Shown: positions 36,709-45,869 of the stretch, one piece after another
Layout of the letters: the number at the start of each line of letters is the position of its first letter
Numbering within the stretch: the stretch's first letter is position 1
NCBI GenBank assembly: GCA_031401675.1
Contig: JANNRR010000136.1
Location: 1 to 64,000 of the forward strand
DNA: 64,000 nucleotides
Direction: 5' to 3'
Origin: JANNRR01 sp031401675
GTDB taxonomy: Bacteria; Pseudomonadota; Alphaproteobacteria; Rhodobacterales; Rhodobacteraceae
Position numbers and translations under genes: made by a program
Notes under the pieces: model-generated
Seen by the model: the letters and a program-made list of their open reading frames with translations, nothing else
The model's database searches: none
What the model was told of the DNA's origin: nothing

Positions 36709-37726
36709 AGGCGCGCGCCGTGCGGGTGCTGGATAGCGCGACGATTTCGGCGTCGGTGGCCGTGGCCTCGAATGCCGAAAAAGACCGGTCGAACTGCCGC
36801 AGGAAATGGTGGGCCGCGTCGCGGAAAATCGTGTCGGCCCGCATCCGGGTCGCAACTGCCGACAGCGCCTGGCGGTCGCGGACCCCGCCCAGCATCGCAA
36901 TGGCCCGGCCGCGCTCGCCCGCCGCGAACCGCCGCCAGAACTCGGGCCGGGCCCGGTCGGCCGTCAGATCATCCATGTAGATCCCGCTTTGGCTCAGCAG
37001 CGTCAGCAGGTCCTGCGACGCACGGATCAGCTTGGCCAGATCATGGTTCGCCAGCGCCAGACGCAAGGCCCGAAACCCTTCGGCATCCTCGGGGCCTTCC
37101 GGAAAGTTCAATGCATGTACATAGGTCGCGACCGGGATCGGTGGCGGCACTTCGTCAGGACCAGTACCGAAACTCAGGGCCGCCTGATCGTCTGCCGGCA
37201 CCCTCGGCGGCGGCACCCGGCGATCGAACAACCCGCGCCCCGCATCCGAACGTGGCCCCGCCGGTGCCGCTGGAGGGCGTGGGTCGACGCTGTGGCGCAC
37301 TGCAACCGGCTGGCGTCCCTGCAAGTTCACGGTGTGGCGCACCGCATCGATCGCCCCCTGCAAACGGGCAGCCTCGCCGCGCAGTTCTCGCAACGTCCGC
37401 GCCGTAGTCGCCACGATCCAGATCAGCGCAATCGGAAGCAGCACCGACAGGACGGTCAATACCATCGTCAGCGGATCGGCCGACGACAGCACCGCCGTCC
37501 GCGTCTCGGGGGCCAACCCGAACAGGAACAGCGCCACCGACAACAACCAGATGACCGTTAGAGCTCCGGCGATGATCTCGGTGGCAGACAGGCGCGGCTG
37601 TTGTGCCGGGCGGCCATAGATGCCCAGATGCATCCTCGGATCGCGGACCCGCTCGGCCATTGCACCCTCCCCGGCCTCTGAATCAGAGCCGGGGTCTTGC
37701 GGGTTGTCCGACGGGCTTCCTGGCAT
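36671..37726 (-). CDS. Conserved hypothetical membrane protein, two N-terminal helices
   Basis: 351 residues, function not recognised. A short acidic N-terminus (DNPQDPGSDSEAGEG) is followed by two hydrophobic helices (about 48-70 and 84-108), a basic helical stretch (TTARTLRELRGEAARLQGAIDAVRH) and a proline-rich linker (about 145-190). A soluble helical domain (about 200-351) contains NFPEGPEDAEGFRALRLALANHDLAKLIRASQDLL. The layout suggests an inner-membrane anchored cytoplasmic domain. The 3' end overlaps the GNAT gene tail-to-tail by 38 bp. Confidence 0.75.
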   Translation of the reverse strand: MPGSPSDNPQDPGSDSEAGEGAMAERVRDPRMHLGIYGRPAQQPRLSATEIIAGALTVIWLLSVALFLFGLAPETRTAVLSSADPLTMVLTVLSVLLPIALIWIVATTARTLRELRGEAARLQGAIDAVRHTVNLQGRQPVAVRHSVDPRPPAAPAGPRSDAGRGLFDRRVPPPRVPADDQAALSFGTGPDEVPPPIPVATYVHALNFPEGPEDAEGFRALRLALANHDLAKLIRASQDLLTLLSQSGIYMDDLTADRARPEFWRRFAAGERGRAIAMLGGVRDRQALSAVATRMRADTIFRDAAHHFLRQFDRSFSAFEATATDAEIVALSSTRTARAFMLVGRVTGTFD

Positions 37727-37747
37727 CGCCTCACCCTCTGTCTGGCC

Positions 37748-38218
37748 TCAAATATAGCGGATGCTGATGATTTCGTAACTGCGGTTGCCGCCCGGCGTTT
37801 TCACATCGACCACATCGCCTTCGTCCTTGCCGATCAGCGCCCGCGCCAGCGGCGAGCGGATGTTCAAAAGTCCGTGCTCGATGTCCGCCTCGGCCTCGCC
37901 GACGATCTGATAGGTGCGCTCTTCTTCTGTTTCTTCATCCAGCAGCGTCACGGTCGCCCCGAACTTGATGGTGCCCGACAATCTGGTCGGATCGATCACC
38001 TCGGTCAGCGACAGGATCGCCTCTAGTTCCTTGATCCGGCCTTCGATGAAACTCTGCTTTTCACGCGCGGCATGGTACTCGGCATTCTCCGACAGGTCGC
38101 CATGCTCGCGCGCCTCGGCAAAGGCGCGGATCACGGCGGGGCGTTCCACCGACTTCAAAAGCTTCAGTTCCTCGTCCAGCGCGGTATGGCCGCCGCGCGT
38201 CATCGGTATCTTTTCCAT
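37748..38218 (-). CDS. greA: Transcription elongation factor GreA
   Basis: 156 residues. MEKIPMTRGGHTALDEELKLLK opens the coiled-coil finger, with EAREHGDLSENAEYHAAREKQSFIEGRI carrying the acidic tip that stimulates RNA polymerase cleavage. The C-terminal FKBP-like domain ends SPLARALIGKDEGDVVDVKTPGG. I set the start at the ATG at 38218; the longer frame to 38383 is non-conserved. Divergent from ETF-QO. Confidence 0.95.
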   Translation of the reverse strand: MEKIPMTRGGHTALDEELKLLKSVERPAVIRAFAEAREHGDLSENAEYHAAREKQSFIEGRIKELEAILSLTEVIDPTRLSGTIKFGATVTLLDEETEEERTYQIVGEAEADIEHGLLNIRSPLARALIGKDEGDVVDVKTPGGNRSYEIISIRYI

Positions 38219-38393
38219 CGGTCTCTTCGCAAAAACATGAAGCGCCACGGCTGACCGCGACGCTTGCCCTTCGTATCGCAACACCAGACCGCAGAGAGGC
38301 GAAGAATGCAAGGGCTTCGCGCGCTTCTCGGCGGCCCGGCGCAACCGGGGCGGTCGGATTGCCGCAGACCGTGGTCGCAACACCGTGTGCCGG

Positions 38394-38421
38394 TTGACCC
38401 CGGGTTGGGTGGTATTATAGG
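38394..38421 (+). promoter_or_regulatory. Probable sigma-70 promoter of ETF-QO
   Basis: TTGACC (38394-38399), 16 bp, then TATAGG (38416-38421), about 56 bp before the ATG at 38478. The -10 lies in a locally AT-rich patch (GGTATTATAGG). Confidence 0.45.
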
Positions 38422-38477
38422 GCTTTCTCGGGCGGCAACGGGCCGTTCAGGTGCAGCATTGCACCATTTGGGGGCGG

Positions 38478-40130
38478 ATGATGGCCACGGCAGAGCGCGA
38501 GCAGATGGAGTATGACGTGGTGATCGTCGGGGCCGGACCTGCCGGTCTGTCCGCTGCGATCCGCCTGAAACAGCTCGACCGCGACCTGTCTGTCGTCGTC
38601 CTGGAAAAAGGCTCCGAGGTCGGGGCCCACATCCTGTCGGGTGCCGTGCTCGACACCTCGGGGCTGGACACATTGATCCCGGACTGGAAAGCCCTTGGTG
38701 CGCCGGTCACCGTGCCGGTGGTTGCCGACAATTTCTATATGCTCGGCCCCGCCGGGCGCCTGCGCATCCCGAATGCGGCGATGCCGCCTCTGATGAACAA
38801 CCATGGCACCTACATCGTCAGCATGGGCAATGTCTGCCGCTGGCTGGCCGTGCAGGCTGAAGCGCTGGGGGTGGAGATATTCCCCGGCATGTCCTGCTCC
38901 GAACTGGTCTACGGCGATGCCGGCCAGGTGCGCGGCATCGTGGCCGGCGAGTTCGGCAAGCTGGCCGACGGTACCCCCGGGCCGAACTACGAACCGGGAC
39001 TGGAGCTCCTGGGCAAATACGTGTTCCTGTCCGAAGGCGTCCGCGGCTCGCTGTCGAAACAGGTGATCGCGAAGTACGATCTTGCCGCCGGCAAGCAGCC
39101 GCAGAAATACGGTCTCGGGATGAAGGAGCTTTGGCAGATCGACCCGGAAAAGCATCGGCCCGGCACCGTTACCCACACCATGGGCTGGCCGCTCGGCCGC
39201 AATGCCGGCGGCGGCAGCTTCATCTATCATCTTGACAACAATCAGGTCTATGTCGGGTTCGTCGTGCATCTGAACTACCGCAACCCGCACCTGTTTCCGT
39301 ACATGGAATTTCAGCGCTTCAAGCATCACCCGATGGTTGCCGACCTGTTGCAGGGCGGCAAGCGCGTGGCCTACGGTGCCCGGGCGATCACCGAGGGCGG
39401 CTGGCAATCGATGCCGAAACTGACGTTTCCGGGCGGCGCGCTGCTCGGCTGTGCCGCCGGCATGGTCAATGTGCCGCGCATCAAGGGCAACCACAACGCC
39501 ATGCTGTCGGGCAAGGCAGCGGCCGAGGCGGCCTTTGCCGCGATCTCCGCCGGGCGCTCGGGCGACGAACTGACAGCGTACGAGGCTGACGTCCGCACCG
39601 GCCCGATTGCCCGCGACCTGAAGCCGGTCCGAAACGTCAAACCGCTGTGGTCGCGCTACGGGCTCTTGGCCTCGCTCGGGATCGGCGGCCTCGACATGTG
39701 GACAAACAACCTGTTCGGCCTGTCGCTGCTGGGCACGCTGAAACATGGCAAGAGCGATGCGGCCGCTACCGGCCTCGCCCGGGATTTTCAGCCCATCGCC
39801 TATCCCAGACCCGATGGCGTGCTGTCGTTCGACCGCCTGACCAACGTCGCCTTCAGCTTCACCAACCATCAGGAAAGCCAGCCCGCGCATCTGGTCCTGA
39901 CCGACGCCACCATCCCGATCGGCATCAACCTGCCGCAATACGCCGAACCGGCGCAACGCTATTGTCCGGCGGGCGTGTACGAAGTGGTGGGCGAAGGTGC
40001 TGCGACGCGGTTCCAGATCAATTTCCAGAATTGTGTGCATTGCAAGACCTGCGACATCAAGGACCCAAGTCAGAACATCACCTGGGTCACCCCGCAGGGT
40101 GGCGACGGACCGAACTACCCGAATATGTGA
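38478..40130 (+). CDS. Electron transfer flavoprotein-ubiquinone oxidoreductase
   Basis: About 550 residues. FAD site VVIVGAGPAGLSAAIRLKQ near the N-terminus; membrane/quinone region GWPLGRNAGGGSFIYHL; LSGKAAAEAAF; and the [4Fe-4S] ligands in NCVHCKTCDIKDPSQNITW near the end, after RYCPAGVYEVV. It transfers electrons from acyl-CoA and amine dehydrogenases via ETF to ubiquinone at the inner membrane. Start is one of two adjacent ATGs (38478, 38481) after GGGGGCGG. The acyl-CoA dehydrogenase at 28438 is a likely client. Confidence 0.95.
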   Translation: MMATAEREQMEYDVVIVGAGPAGLSAAIRLKQLDRDLSVVVLEKGSEVGAHILSGAVLDTSGLDTLIPDWKALGAPVTVPVVADNFYMLGPAGRLRIPNAAMPPLMNNHGTYIVSMGNVCRWLAVQAEALGVEIFPGMSCSELVYGDAGQVRGIVAGEFGKLADGTPGPNYEPGLELLGKYVFLSEGVRGSLSKQVIAKYDLAAGKQPQKYGLGMKELWQIDPEKHRPGTVTHTMGWPLGRNAGGGSFIYHLDNNQVYVGFVVHLNYRNPHLFPYMEFQRFKHHPMVADLLQGGKRVAYGARAITEGGWQSMPKLTFPGGALLGCAAGMVNVPRIKGNHNAMLSGKAAAEAAFAAISAGRSGDELTAYEADVRTGPIARDLKPVRNVKPLWSRYGLLASLGIGGLDMWTNNLFGLSLLGTLKHGKSDAAATGLARDFQPIAYPRPDGVLSFDRLTNVAFSFTNHQESQPAHLVLTDATIPIGINLPQYAEPAQRYCPAGVYEVVGEGAATRFQINFQNCVHCKTCDIKDPSQNITWVTPQGGDGPNYPNM

Positions 40131-40374
40131 AGCCTGAGCTTTGTCAGCGCGATCCTGCGCTGGCCCGCTGCGCTGACTTCCTCCGGCTTTGGCTTGCCGC
40201 GGGTCCGGGGGCGTGAAACGCCAGGCTTCGCCGAAACAGCAAGCCGATCCCGTTCACGTTCTGGCGAGGCTTTGCCGCTAAGGATATCGCGGCCATGCCC
40301 CGCATTGCTTTGCGCTGACAGGGGCACTACGTTTTGCCGAATCGATTTTGTTCAGGGGCCCAGCCGCCGTGACC

Positions 40375-42072
40375 ATGCTTCGCACCGCCTGCATTGCTAC
40401 TGTCCTGACACTCGGCTTCGGCGGCGCGTCGCCGGTGCTGGCCGACGGGCTGGCCGGGGCCTATCTCGCCGCCCGCCACGCCAGCTTCGCCTCGGATTTC
40501 CAGAATGCGTCGGTCTATTACACCGCCGCTCTGGTCCGTGACCCGGACAATGCGGTGCTGATGGAAAGCGCGCTTCTGGCGCAACTGGGCCTCGGGGCCA
40601 TCGACCGGGCAATCCCGATCGCGCGGCGGCTGCAGCAAACCGGCACGAAAAGCCAGTTCGCCGACCTGGTGCTGCTGGCTGACCAGCTTCAGCGCAAGGA
40701 CTATGCCGCCCTTGCCGCCGATTTTGGCGCAGGTCGCAGCATCGGCCCGCTGGTGGACGGGTTGGTCAATGCCTGGGCCGCACTTGGTCAGGGCCGGATG
40801 TCCGATGCGCTGGCAGCGTTCGACGAAGCCGGGAAAGGCGCAGGTCTGCGGGACTTCGCGCTGTATCACAAGGCTCTGGCCCTGGCTTCGGCCGGTGATT
40901 TCGAAGGTGCCGACCTCATTCTGTCGGGCACAACCCACGGAACGCTGTCGCTGAACCGGCGTGGCATCATGGCGCAACTTCAGGTACTCAGCCAACTCGA
41001 ACGCAATCAGGATGCAATCGATCTGATCGATCAGGCGTTCAACCCCGCGCTTGACCCCGGCATGGCGCATCTTCGCGCCCGGCTGGTCGCGGGCGAGGTT
41101 CTGCCGTTCGACATCGTCCGCGATGCGACTGAAGGCGAAGCCGAGGTGTTCCTGACGCTGGCAACCGCGCTGAACGGCGATGCCGATGACGGCTACACGC
41201 TGATCTACACCCGCGTGGCAGAGTTTCTGCGGCCGGGCAACGCCGATGCAATCCTTCTGTCCGCCGACCTTCTGGCCGAGCAAAAGCAGTACGATCTGGC
41301 CAACCTGACCTACAACCGCATCCCGCGCGAGGATCCGCTGTTCGTCCCCGCCGAAATGGCCCGGGCCGATGCGCTGTACAAGTCCGGCAAGACCGACGCC
41401 GCGATGGAGGTAATCGAGCAACTGACCAAAAGCCAGCCCGAGGCACCGGTGGTATTTGTGACCTTTGGTGACATGCTGCGCCGCCAGGAACGCTACGGCG
41501 ATGCCGCAGCCGCCTATGACAAGGCTCTTGCCCAGCTTGGCGCACCCAAGCCGCCGCACTGGGTCATCTATTACTCGCGCGGCATCGCCTTTGAACGCAC
41601 CGGCCAGATGAACAAGGCCGAGGCCGACATGCGGCTGGCCCTGACGCTCAATCCCGATCAGCCGCAGGTGCTGAACTACCTCGGCTACGCCTTTGTTGAT
41701 GCCAACCGCAATCTGGAAGAAGCGCTTGGCATGATCGAACGCGCCGTCGCCGCCCGGCCCGACGATGGCTACATCATTGATTCGCTGGCTTGGGCGCTCT
41801 ATCGCATGGGCCGGTTTGACGAAGCGGTGGAACCGATGGAACGTGCCGCCGAACTCGAAGCCGTGGACCCGATCGTCAACGACCATCTGGGTGATGTCTA
41901 CTGGGTCGTCGGCCGCAAGCTCGAAGCCGATTTCCAGTGGCGCCGCGCCCTGTCGTTCGACCCCGACGAAAAGGATGCCGCCCGCATCCGGCGCAAGCTG
42001 GAGGTCGGGCTGGATCAGGTGCTGGAAGCAGAGGCGGCGACCCCGCCCGCCGTCACCGCAGATGGCAACTGA
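40375..42072 (+). CDS. Periplasmic/exported tetratricopeptide-repeat protein
   Basis: 565 residues. A signal peptide (about 1-24, ending PVLADG) is followed by TPR motifs through the whole chain, clearest at 380-540: MADALYKSGKTDAAMEVIEQL-like, ERYGDAAAAYDKALAQLG, GQMNKAEADMRLALTLNPDQPQVLNYLGYAF, GRFDEAVEPMERAAELEAVDP. Probably a scaffold at the envelope. The start could also be a GTG at 40369. Its last 11 bp overlap ispE. About 240 bp without a gene precede it. Confidence 0.85.
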   Translation: MLRTACIATVLTLGFGGASPVLADGLAGAYLAARHASFASDFQNASVYYTAALVRDPDNAVLMESALLAQLGLGAIDRAIPIARRLQQTGTKSQFADLVLLADQLQRKDYAALAADFGAGRSIGPLVDGLVNAWAALGQGRMSDALAAFDEAGKGAGLRDFALYHKALALASAGDFEGADLILSGTTHGTLSLNRRGIMAQLQVLSQLERNQDAIDLIDQAFNPALDPGMAHLRARLVAGEVLPFDIVRDATEGEAEVFLTLATALNGDADDGYTLIYTRVAEFLRPGNADAILLSADLLAEQKQYDLANLTYNRIPREDPLFVPAEMARADALYKSGKTDAAMEVIEQLTKSQPEAPVVFVTFGDMLRRQERYGDAAAAYDKALAQLGAPKPPHWVIYYSRGIAFERTGQMNKAEADMRLALTLNPDQPQVLNYLGYAFVDANRNLEEALGMIERAVAARPDDGYIIDSLAWALYRMGRFDEAVEPMERAAELEAVDPIVNDHLGDVYWVVGRKLEADFQWRRALSFDPDEKDAARIRRKLEVGLDQVLEAEAATPPAVTADGN

Positions 42073-42949
42073 GCCGGTCGCACCACCGCTGCCGCTCCCG
42101 CCGCCGCTTCATCCGGGCTTTGCCGCCGCCAAGATAAACCTTGCCCTGCATGTCACCGGCCAGCGCGCCGACGGCTACCACCTCTTGGACAGTCTGGTGG
42201 TGTTTGCCGCTGTCGGCGATCAGGTCAGCGCCCGGATCGGCGACCGGCTTGGCTTGCGCGTTGTCGGGCCCTACTCCGCCGATGTGCCGGCGGGCAAGGG
42301 CAATCTGGTGCTGCGTGCGGCGCGGCTTCTGCACCCGGACCGGGGCGCAGACCTGTTGTTGGAAAAGGTCATGCCTGTCGCATCCGGCATTGGCGGCGGT
42401 TCTGCCGATGCGGCGGCGGCGCTGCGGGTGCTGGCAAACCTTTGGGGTGTCGCCCTGCCCGAACCGGCGGGGCTGCTGTCCCTCGGGGCCGATCTGCCGG
42501 TCTGCCTGTCCCGCCTTCCCGCCCGGATGTCAGGCATCGGCGAACGGCTAGACCCGTTGCCGCTGCTGCCGCCGGTCTGGCTGGTGCTGGTCAATCCCGG
42601 TCAGCCCGTGGCAACCCCGGCGGTTTTCCATGGCTTGCAAAGGCGCAGCAACCCGCCGCTGCCGGCGGTGCTGCCCGAATGGGCCAGCGCCGCAGACCTG
42701 GCCACCTGGCTTGCGGCGCAGCGCAACGACCTGCAAGCCGCCGCCGTGGCGCTGCAACCGGCCATCGCGGCGGTGCTGTCGGCCCTGGCCGCCCGGCCAG
42801 CGTGCCTCATGGCGCGAATGTCGGGATCAGGGGCGACCTGCTTTGGCCTGTTCCCCGACCGGGCAACGGCCGCCGCCGCCGCCGCTGCCCTGACAGCGCA
42901 CGACCCGCACTGGTGGGTCGCCGCCGCGCCGGTCCTGCCCGCCGCCTGA
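42062..42949 (+). CDS. ispE: 4-(Cytidine 5'-diphospho)-2-C-methyl-D-erythritol kinase
   Basis: 295 residues, GHMP kinase. AAAKINLALHVTGQRADGYHLLDSLVVFA is the IspE N-terminus, after a short Pro-rich extension. ATP loop VASGIGGGSADAAAALR; C-terminal RMSGSGATCFGLF. Phosphorylates CDP-methylerythritol in the MEP isoprenoid pathway. ATG at 42062 overlaps the TPR gene by 11 bp; the longer frame to 41765 is inside that gene. Confidence 0.94.
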   Translation: MATEPVAPPLPLPPPLHPGFAAAKINLALHVTGQRADGYHLLDSLVVFAAVGDQVSARIGDRLGLRVVGPYSADVPAGKGNLVLRAARLLHPDRGADLLLEKVMPVASGIGGGSADAAAALRVLANLWGVALPEPAGLLSLGADLPVCLSRLPARMSGIGERLDPLPLLPPVWLVLVNPGQPVATPAVFHGLQRRSNPPLPAVLPEWASAADLATWLAAQRNDLQAAAVALQPAIAAVLSALAARPACLMARMSGSGATCFGLFPDRATAAAAAAALTAHDPHWWVAAAPVLPAA

Positions 42950-43038
42950 CCAGCGGACCTTGCCTCATCCTGCACAGCCGTTACACCGGGGCCAGAACCG
43001 CACCGCCCGCATCCAAGTTACTCCGCCGGAGCCAGTCC

Positions 43039-44004
43039 ATGCAGATCACCGTCACTCCGGACATTTTCCCGCTGGCCGAGGTCTTTACCATCAGCCGGGG
43101 CAGCCGCACCGAGGCCCGGGTGCTGACGGTACGGATAACCCAGAGTGGCCAGCAGGGTCGCGGTGAATGTGTGCCCTATGCCCGCTACGGCGAATCGGTG
43201 GACAGCGTCACCGCACAAATCCTTTCGCTGCAAACCCCGGTCACGCGCGCCGATTTGCAGCTGCTCTTGCCCGCCGGCGCCGCCCGCAATGCCGTGGATT
43301 GCGCCCTGTGGGACCTTGCGGGGAAACAGGCGGGCCGGCGGACCTGGCAGATCGCCGGTCTGCCACAACCCTTGCCGTTGCCGACCGCCGTCACCCTGTC
43401 GCTGGACCAGCCCGAAAAGATGCGCGCGGCGGCTGCCAGGTACGCGCATCAGCCGATCCTGAAGATCAAGCTCGGCACCACCGACGACATGGCGCGGCTG
43501 GCGGCGGTCCGGGCCGGTGCGCCGAATGCACGGCTGATCATCGACGCCAACGAAGGCTGGACCCCCGATATCTATGCCGACCTCACCCCGCACCTCTTGC
43601 GCCTCGGTGTCGCCCTGATCGAGCAACCGCTGCCGGCCGCCGCCGATGAAATGCTGGCCGAAATGGCCCGGCCGATCCCGGTCTGCGCCGATGAAAGCTG
43701 CCACGACCGCGCGTCGCTGGCCGGCCTTGCCGGCAAATACGACCTGGTGAACATCAAGCTGGACAAGACCGGCGGCCTGACCGAGGCGCTGGCCCTGCGC
43801 GATCTGGCGCGGGCCGAAGGCTACGGCGTGATGGTCGGCTGCATGCTGGGGACCAGCCTGGCGATGGCTCCGGCAGTGCTGCTGGCACAGGGTGCCGACT
43901 ATGTGGATCTTGACGGCCCGCTGTTTCTGGCCAAAGACCGCGATCACCCGCTGACCTACGATCTGGCGGGTGTCCATCCGTCCGATGCCGCCCTGTGGGG
44001 CTGA
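43039..44004 (+). CDS. Dipeptide epimerase (L-Ala-D/L-Glu epimerase type, enolase superfamily)
   Basis: 321 residues. Enolase-superfamily active site: lysine pair in ILKIKLGTTDD, metal ligands in LIIDANEGW, LIEQPLP and CADESCHD, lysine in LVNIKLDKTGG, then GCMLGTSLAMAP and YVDLDGPLF. The GCMLGTS and DLDGP text is the AE-epimerase hallmark, fitting epimerisation of murein-derived L-Ala-D-Glu. GGAG lies 7 nt before the ATG at 43039. Followed 69 bp later by a D-amino-acid-type aminotransferase gene, suggesting a muropeptide/D-amino-acid salvage pair (inference). Confidence 0.88.
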   Translation: MQITVTPDIFPLAEVFTISRGSRTEARVLTVRITQSGQQGRGECVPYARYGESVDSVTAQILSLQTPVTRADLQLLLPAGAARNAVDCALWDLAGKQAGRRTWQIAGLPQPLPLPTAVTLSLDQPEKMRAAAARYAHQPILKIKLGTTDDMARLAAVRAGAPNARLIIDANEGWTPDIYADLTPHLLRLGVALIEQPLPAAADEMLAEMARPIPVCADESCHDRASLAGLAGKYDLVNIKLDKTGGLTEALALRDLARAEGYGVMVGCMLGTSLAMAPAVLLAQGADYVDLDGPLFLAKDRDHPLTYDLAGVHPSDAALWG

Positions 44005-44073
44005 GGATGCCAGCCCACCTGACCTTCTCTGCGCCGGGGAAGGGAACGCCCAACCGACAAGGAAACCACCCGG

Positions 44074-44937
44074 ATGACCCGCACCGTCTATGTAAACGGC
44101 ACCTACCTGCCCGAAGCCGATGCCAGCATCTCGATCTTTGACCGCGGCTTCCTGATGGCCGACGGTGTGTACGAGGTGACGTCAGTGCTTGGCGGCAAAC
44201 TGGTGGATTTCGACGGCCATATCCGCCGTCTCGACCGCAGCCTTGCCGAACTGTCAATGGCCAGACCCGCAACCGACGCCGAGCTTCTGGCAATGCACCG
44301 GCAGCTGATCGACGTGAACGACATCACCGAAGGCATGGTCTACATGCAGGTTACGCGCGGCAACCCCGGCGACCGCAGCTTTGTGTTCCCCGACCCCGCA
44401 ACCACGCCTTCGACCCTTGTTGCCTTCACCCAGAACGTCCCCAACCTTGCCGATGCCCCGGCCGCCCGAACCGGCTTTCGCGTCATCTCGGTTCCCGACA
44501 TCCGCTGGGGGCGGCGCGACATCAAGACCACGCAACTCCTCTATCCCTCGATGGGCAAGATGATGGCGAAACAGGCCGGCTGCGACGACGGCTGGTTCGT
44601 TGAGGATGGGATGGTCACCGAAGGCACCTCGAACAACGCCTACATCGTGCGCGGCAACCGCATCATCACCCGGCAGTTGTCCAGCGACATCCTGCACGGC
44701 ATCACCCGCACCGCCGTGCTGCGCTTTGCCGCCGAAGCCCAGATGGAGGTCGAGGAGCGCCCGTTTTCCATCACCGAGGCCCAGACGGCCGACGAGGCTT
44801 TTTCCACCGCCGCCAGCATCTTCGTGATGCCGGTGGTTGAAATCGACGGTGCGCCCGTGGGAACCGGCAAACCCGGCCCCGTCGCCATCCGCCTGCGCGA
44901 GATCTATCTGGACGAAATGCGCCGCGCGGCGATCTGA
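44074..44937 (+). CDS. D-amino-acid aminotransferase-like PLP enzyme (fold type IV)
   Basis: 287 residues. Opens with YVNGTYLPEADASISIFDRGFLMADGVYE, the DAT signature; PLP lysine in RRDIKTTQLL; phosphate-binding EGTSNNAYIV and HGITRTAVL. This pattern is closest to D-alanine aminotransferase, though branched-chain and aminodeoxychorismate lyase relatives share the fold. It would interconvert D-Ala/D-Glu and 2-oxo acids. Same strand as the epimerase gene. Confidence 0.87.
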   Translation: MTRTVYVNGTYLPEADASISIFDRGFLMADGVYEVTSVLGGKLVDFDGHIRRLDRSLAELSMARPATDAELLAMHRQLIDVNDITEGMVYMQVTRGNPGDRSFVFPDPATTPSTLVAFTQNVPNLADAPAARTGFRVISVPDIRWGRRDIKTTQLLYPSMGKMMAKQAGCDDGWFVEDGMVTEGTSNNAYIVRGNRIITRQLSSDILHGITRTAVLRFAAEAQMEVEERPFSITEAQTADEAFSTAASIFVMPVVEIDGAPVGTGKPGPVAIRLREIYLDEMRRAAI

Positions 44938-44940
44938 CAG

Positions 44941-44968
44941 GTAAGATGGGCAATGTCGCCCATCCTAC
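44941..44968. repeat. REP-like palindrome / bidirectional terminator
   Basis: GTAAGATGGGC and GCCCATCCTAC around a 6-nt loop, ten of eleven positions paired, 3 bp after the aminotransferase stop and between convergent genes. The GTAGG-TGGGC type of palindrome is common as a dispersed bacterial repeat (general knowledge). Confidence 0.55.
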
Positions 44969-45020
44969 ATCAATTGATCACCCGGCAACATGCCTGCCCG
45001 CACCCAACTTGTGCCGCGCT

Positions 45021-45869
45021 TCATCGTTTCAACCTCGACAATATCTTGCTTCGCAGTGCCGAGATTCGCCTTTGTTGATCACTTTGCTCACATTTGTCTA
45101 AGTTGAGCGGTGGAGCATAGCGTGCAATGAGTTCCCGTTCTCGTCCTTCCGGACTTTCGCAGACCTCGAGCGCCAGATCCAGGTTGGAATGCATCCACCC
45201 GCTCAACTTGGCCTCGGAGTCCGGATCAAGGCCCCAAGTGGCAGGCGAATTGGGCTTGGTCACCAAAACCGGGAACAGGCCCAAATTGTCCATAAGCAAT
45301 ACGGCCAAGCTCTTGCGGGGAGAATGGTTCTTGGTGCGCGCGTCAAAGTGGCATCGCCCCTTCAAACCATTGCGGCCCTCTGCCTTGCCGATATAGAGAA
45401 GGCCATCGTCCTTCAGTAATACACCCGGCAGCACCGATCCTTTTCGAAGGAAAAGTGCGTAAATTCCATGGTCGGTCGCCAGCGAGACGGCTGAACGTGG
45501 CATGCGCTTCCAGACAAGCGGGCTTGAAGCCAACTCGTTCGACACGCCGCTTTGCCCTTTTTCTCCGACATTCGCCGCAAAGGCCTCGCCAAACGCCGCC
45601 CGCTGCTCGGCACTCGCCTCGCCCTGATGCAGCGCCTTCCACTGCGCGTACGGCATGCCGTACACCAGTGTCCGCGCCGCTTCCTTGTCCAGATCAATGC
45701 CGCGCTCCACCGCCGCCTCGTGCAGCCAGCGGCTCAGACAGTTCCGGCAGAACCCGGCAAGGTTCATCATCTCGATATTCTGCACCTCGGGCCGTTCTAC
45801 CAAGAGATGCCGCAGCAGCGCCCGGAACGCGGCGGCTTCCAGTTCGGTCCGGGTCGCCTCATCCATCAT
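45021..45869 (-). CDS. DUF1244 protein fused to a GIY-YIG-like nuclease domain
   Basis: 282 residues. Residues 1-95 are a standard DUF1244: NIEMMNLAGFCRNCLSRWLHEAA, VYGMPYAQWKALHQGEASAEQRAAF. Normal members stop here. Instead residues 110-282 form a second domain: HGIYALFLRKGSVL and GLLYIGKAEGRNGLKGRCHF (GIY and YIG motifs with the following Arg), SPRKSLAVLL, then GRERELIARYAPPLNLD with a candidate catalytic Glu and final Asn. The DNA of this part (about 45021-45540) is visibly richer in A/T than its surroundings, suggesting acquisition. Start overlaps the HAD gene by 11 bp. Confidence 0.78.
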   Translation of the reverse strand: MMDEATRTELEAAAFRALLRHLLVERPEVQNIEMMNLAGFCRNCLSRWLHEAAVERGIDLDKEAARTLVYGMPYAQWKALHQGEASAEQRAAFGEAFAANVGEKGQSGVSNELASSPLVWKRMPRSAVSLATDHGIYALFLRKGSVLPGVLLKDDGLLYIGKAEGRNGLKGRCHFDARTKNHSPRKSLAVLLMDNLGLFPVLVTKPNSPATWGLDPDSEAKLSGWMHSNLDLALEVCESPEGRERELIARYAPPLNLDKCEQSDQQRRISALRSKILSRLKR

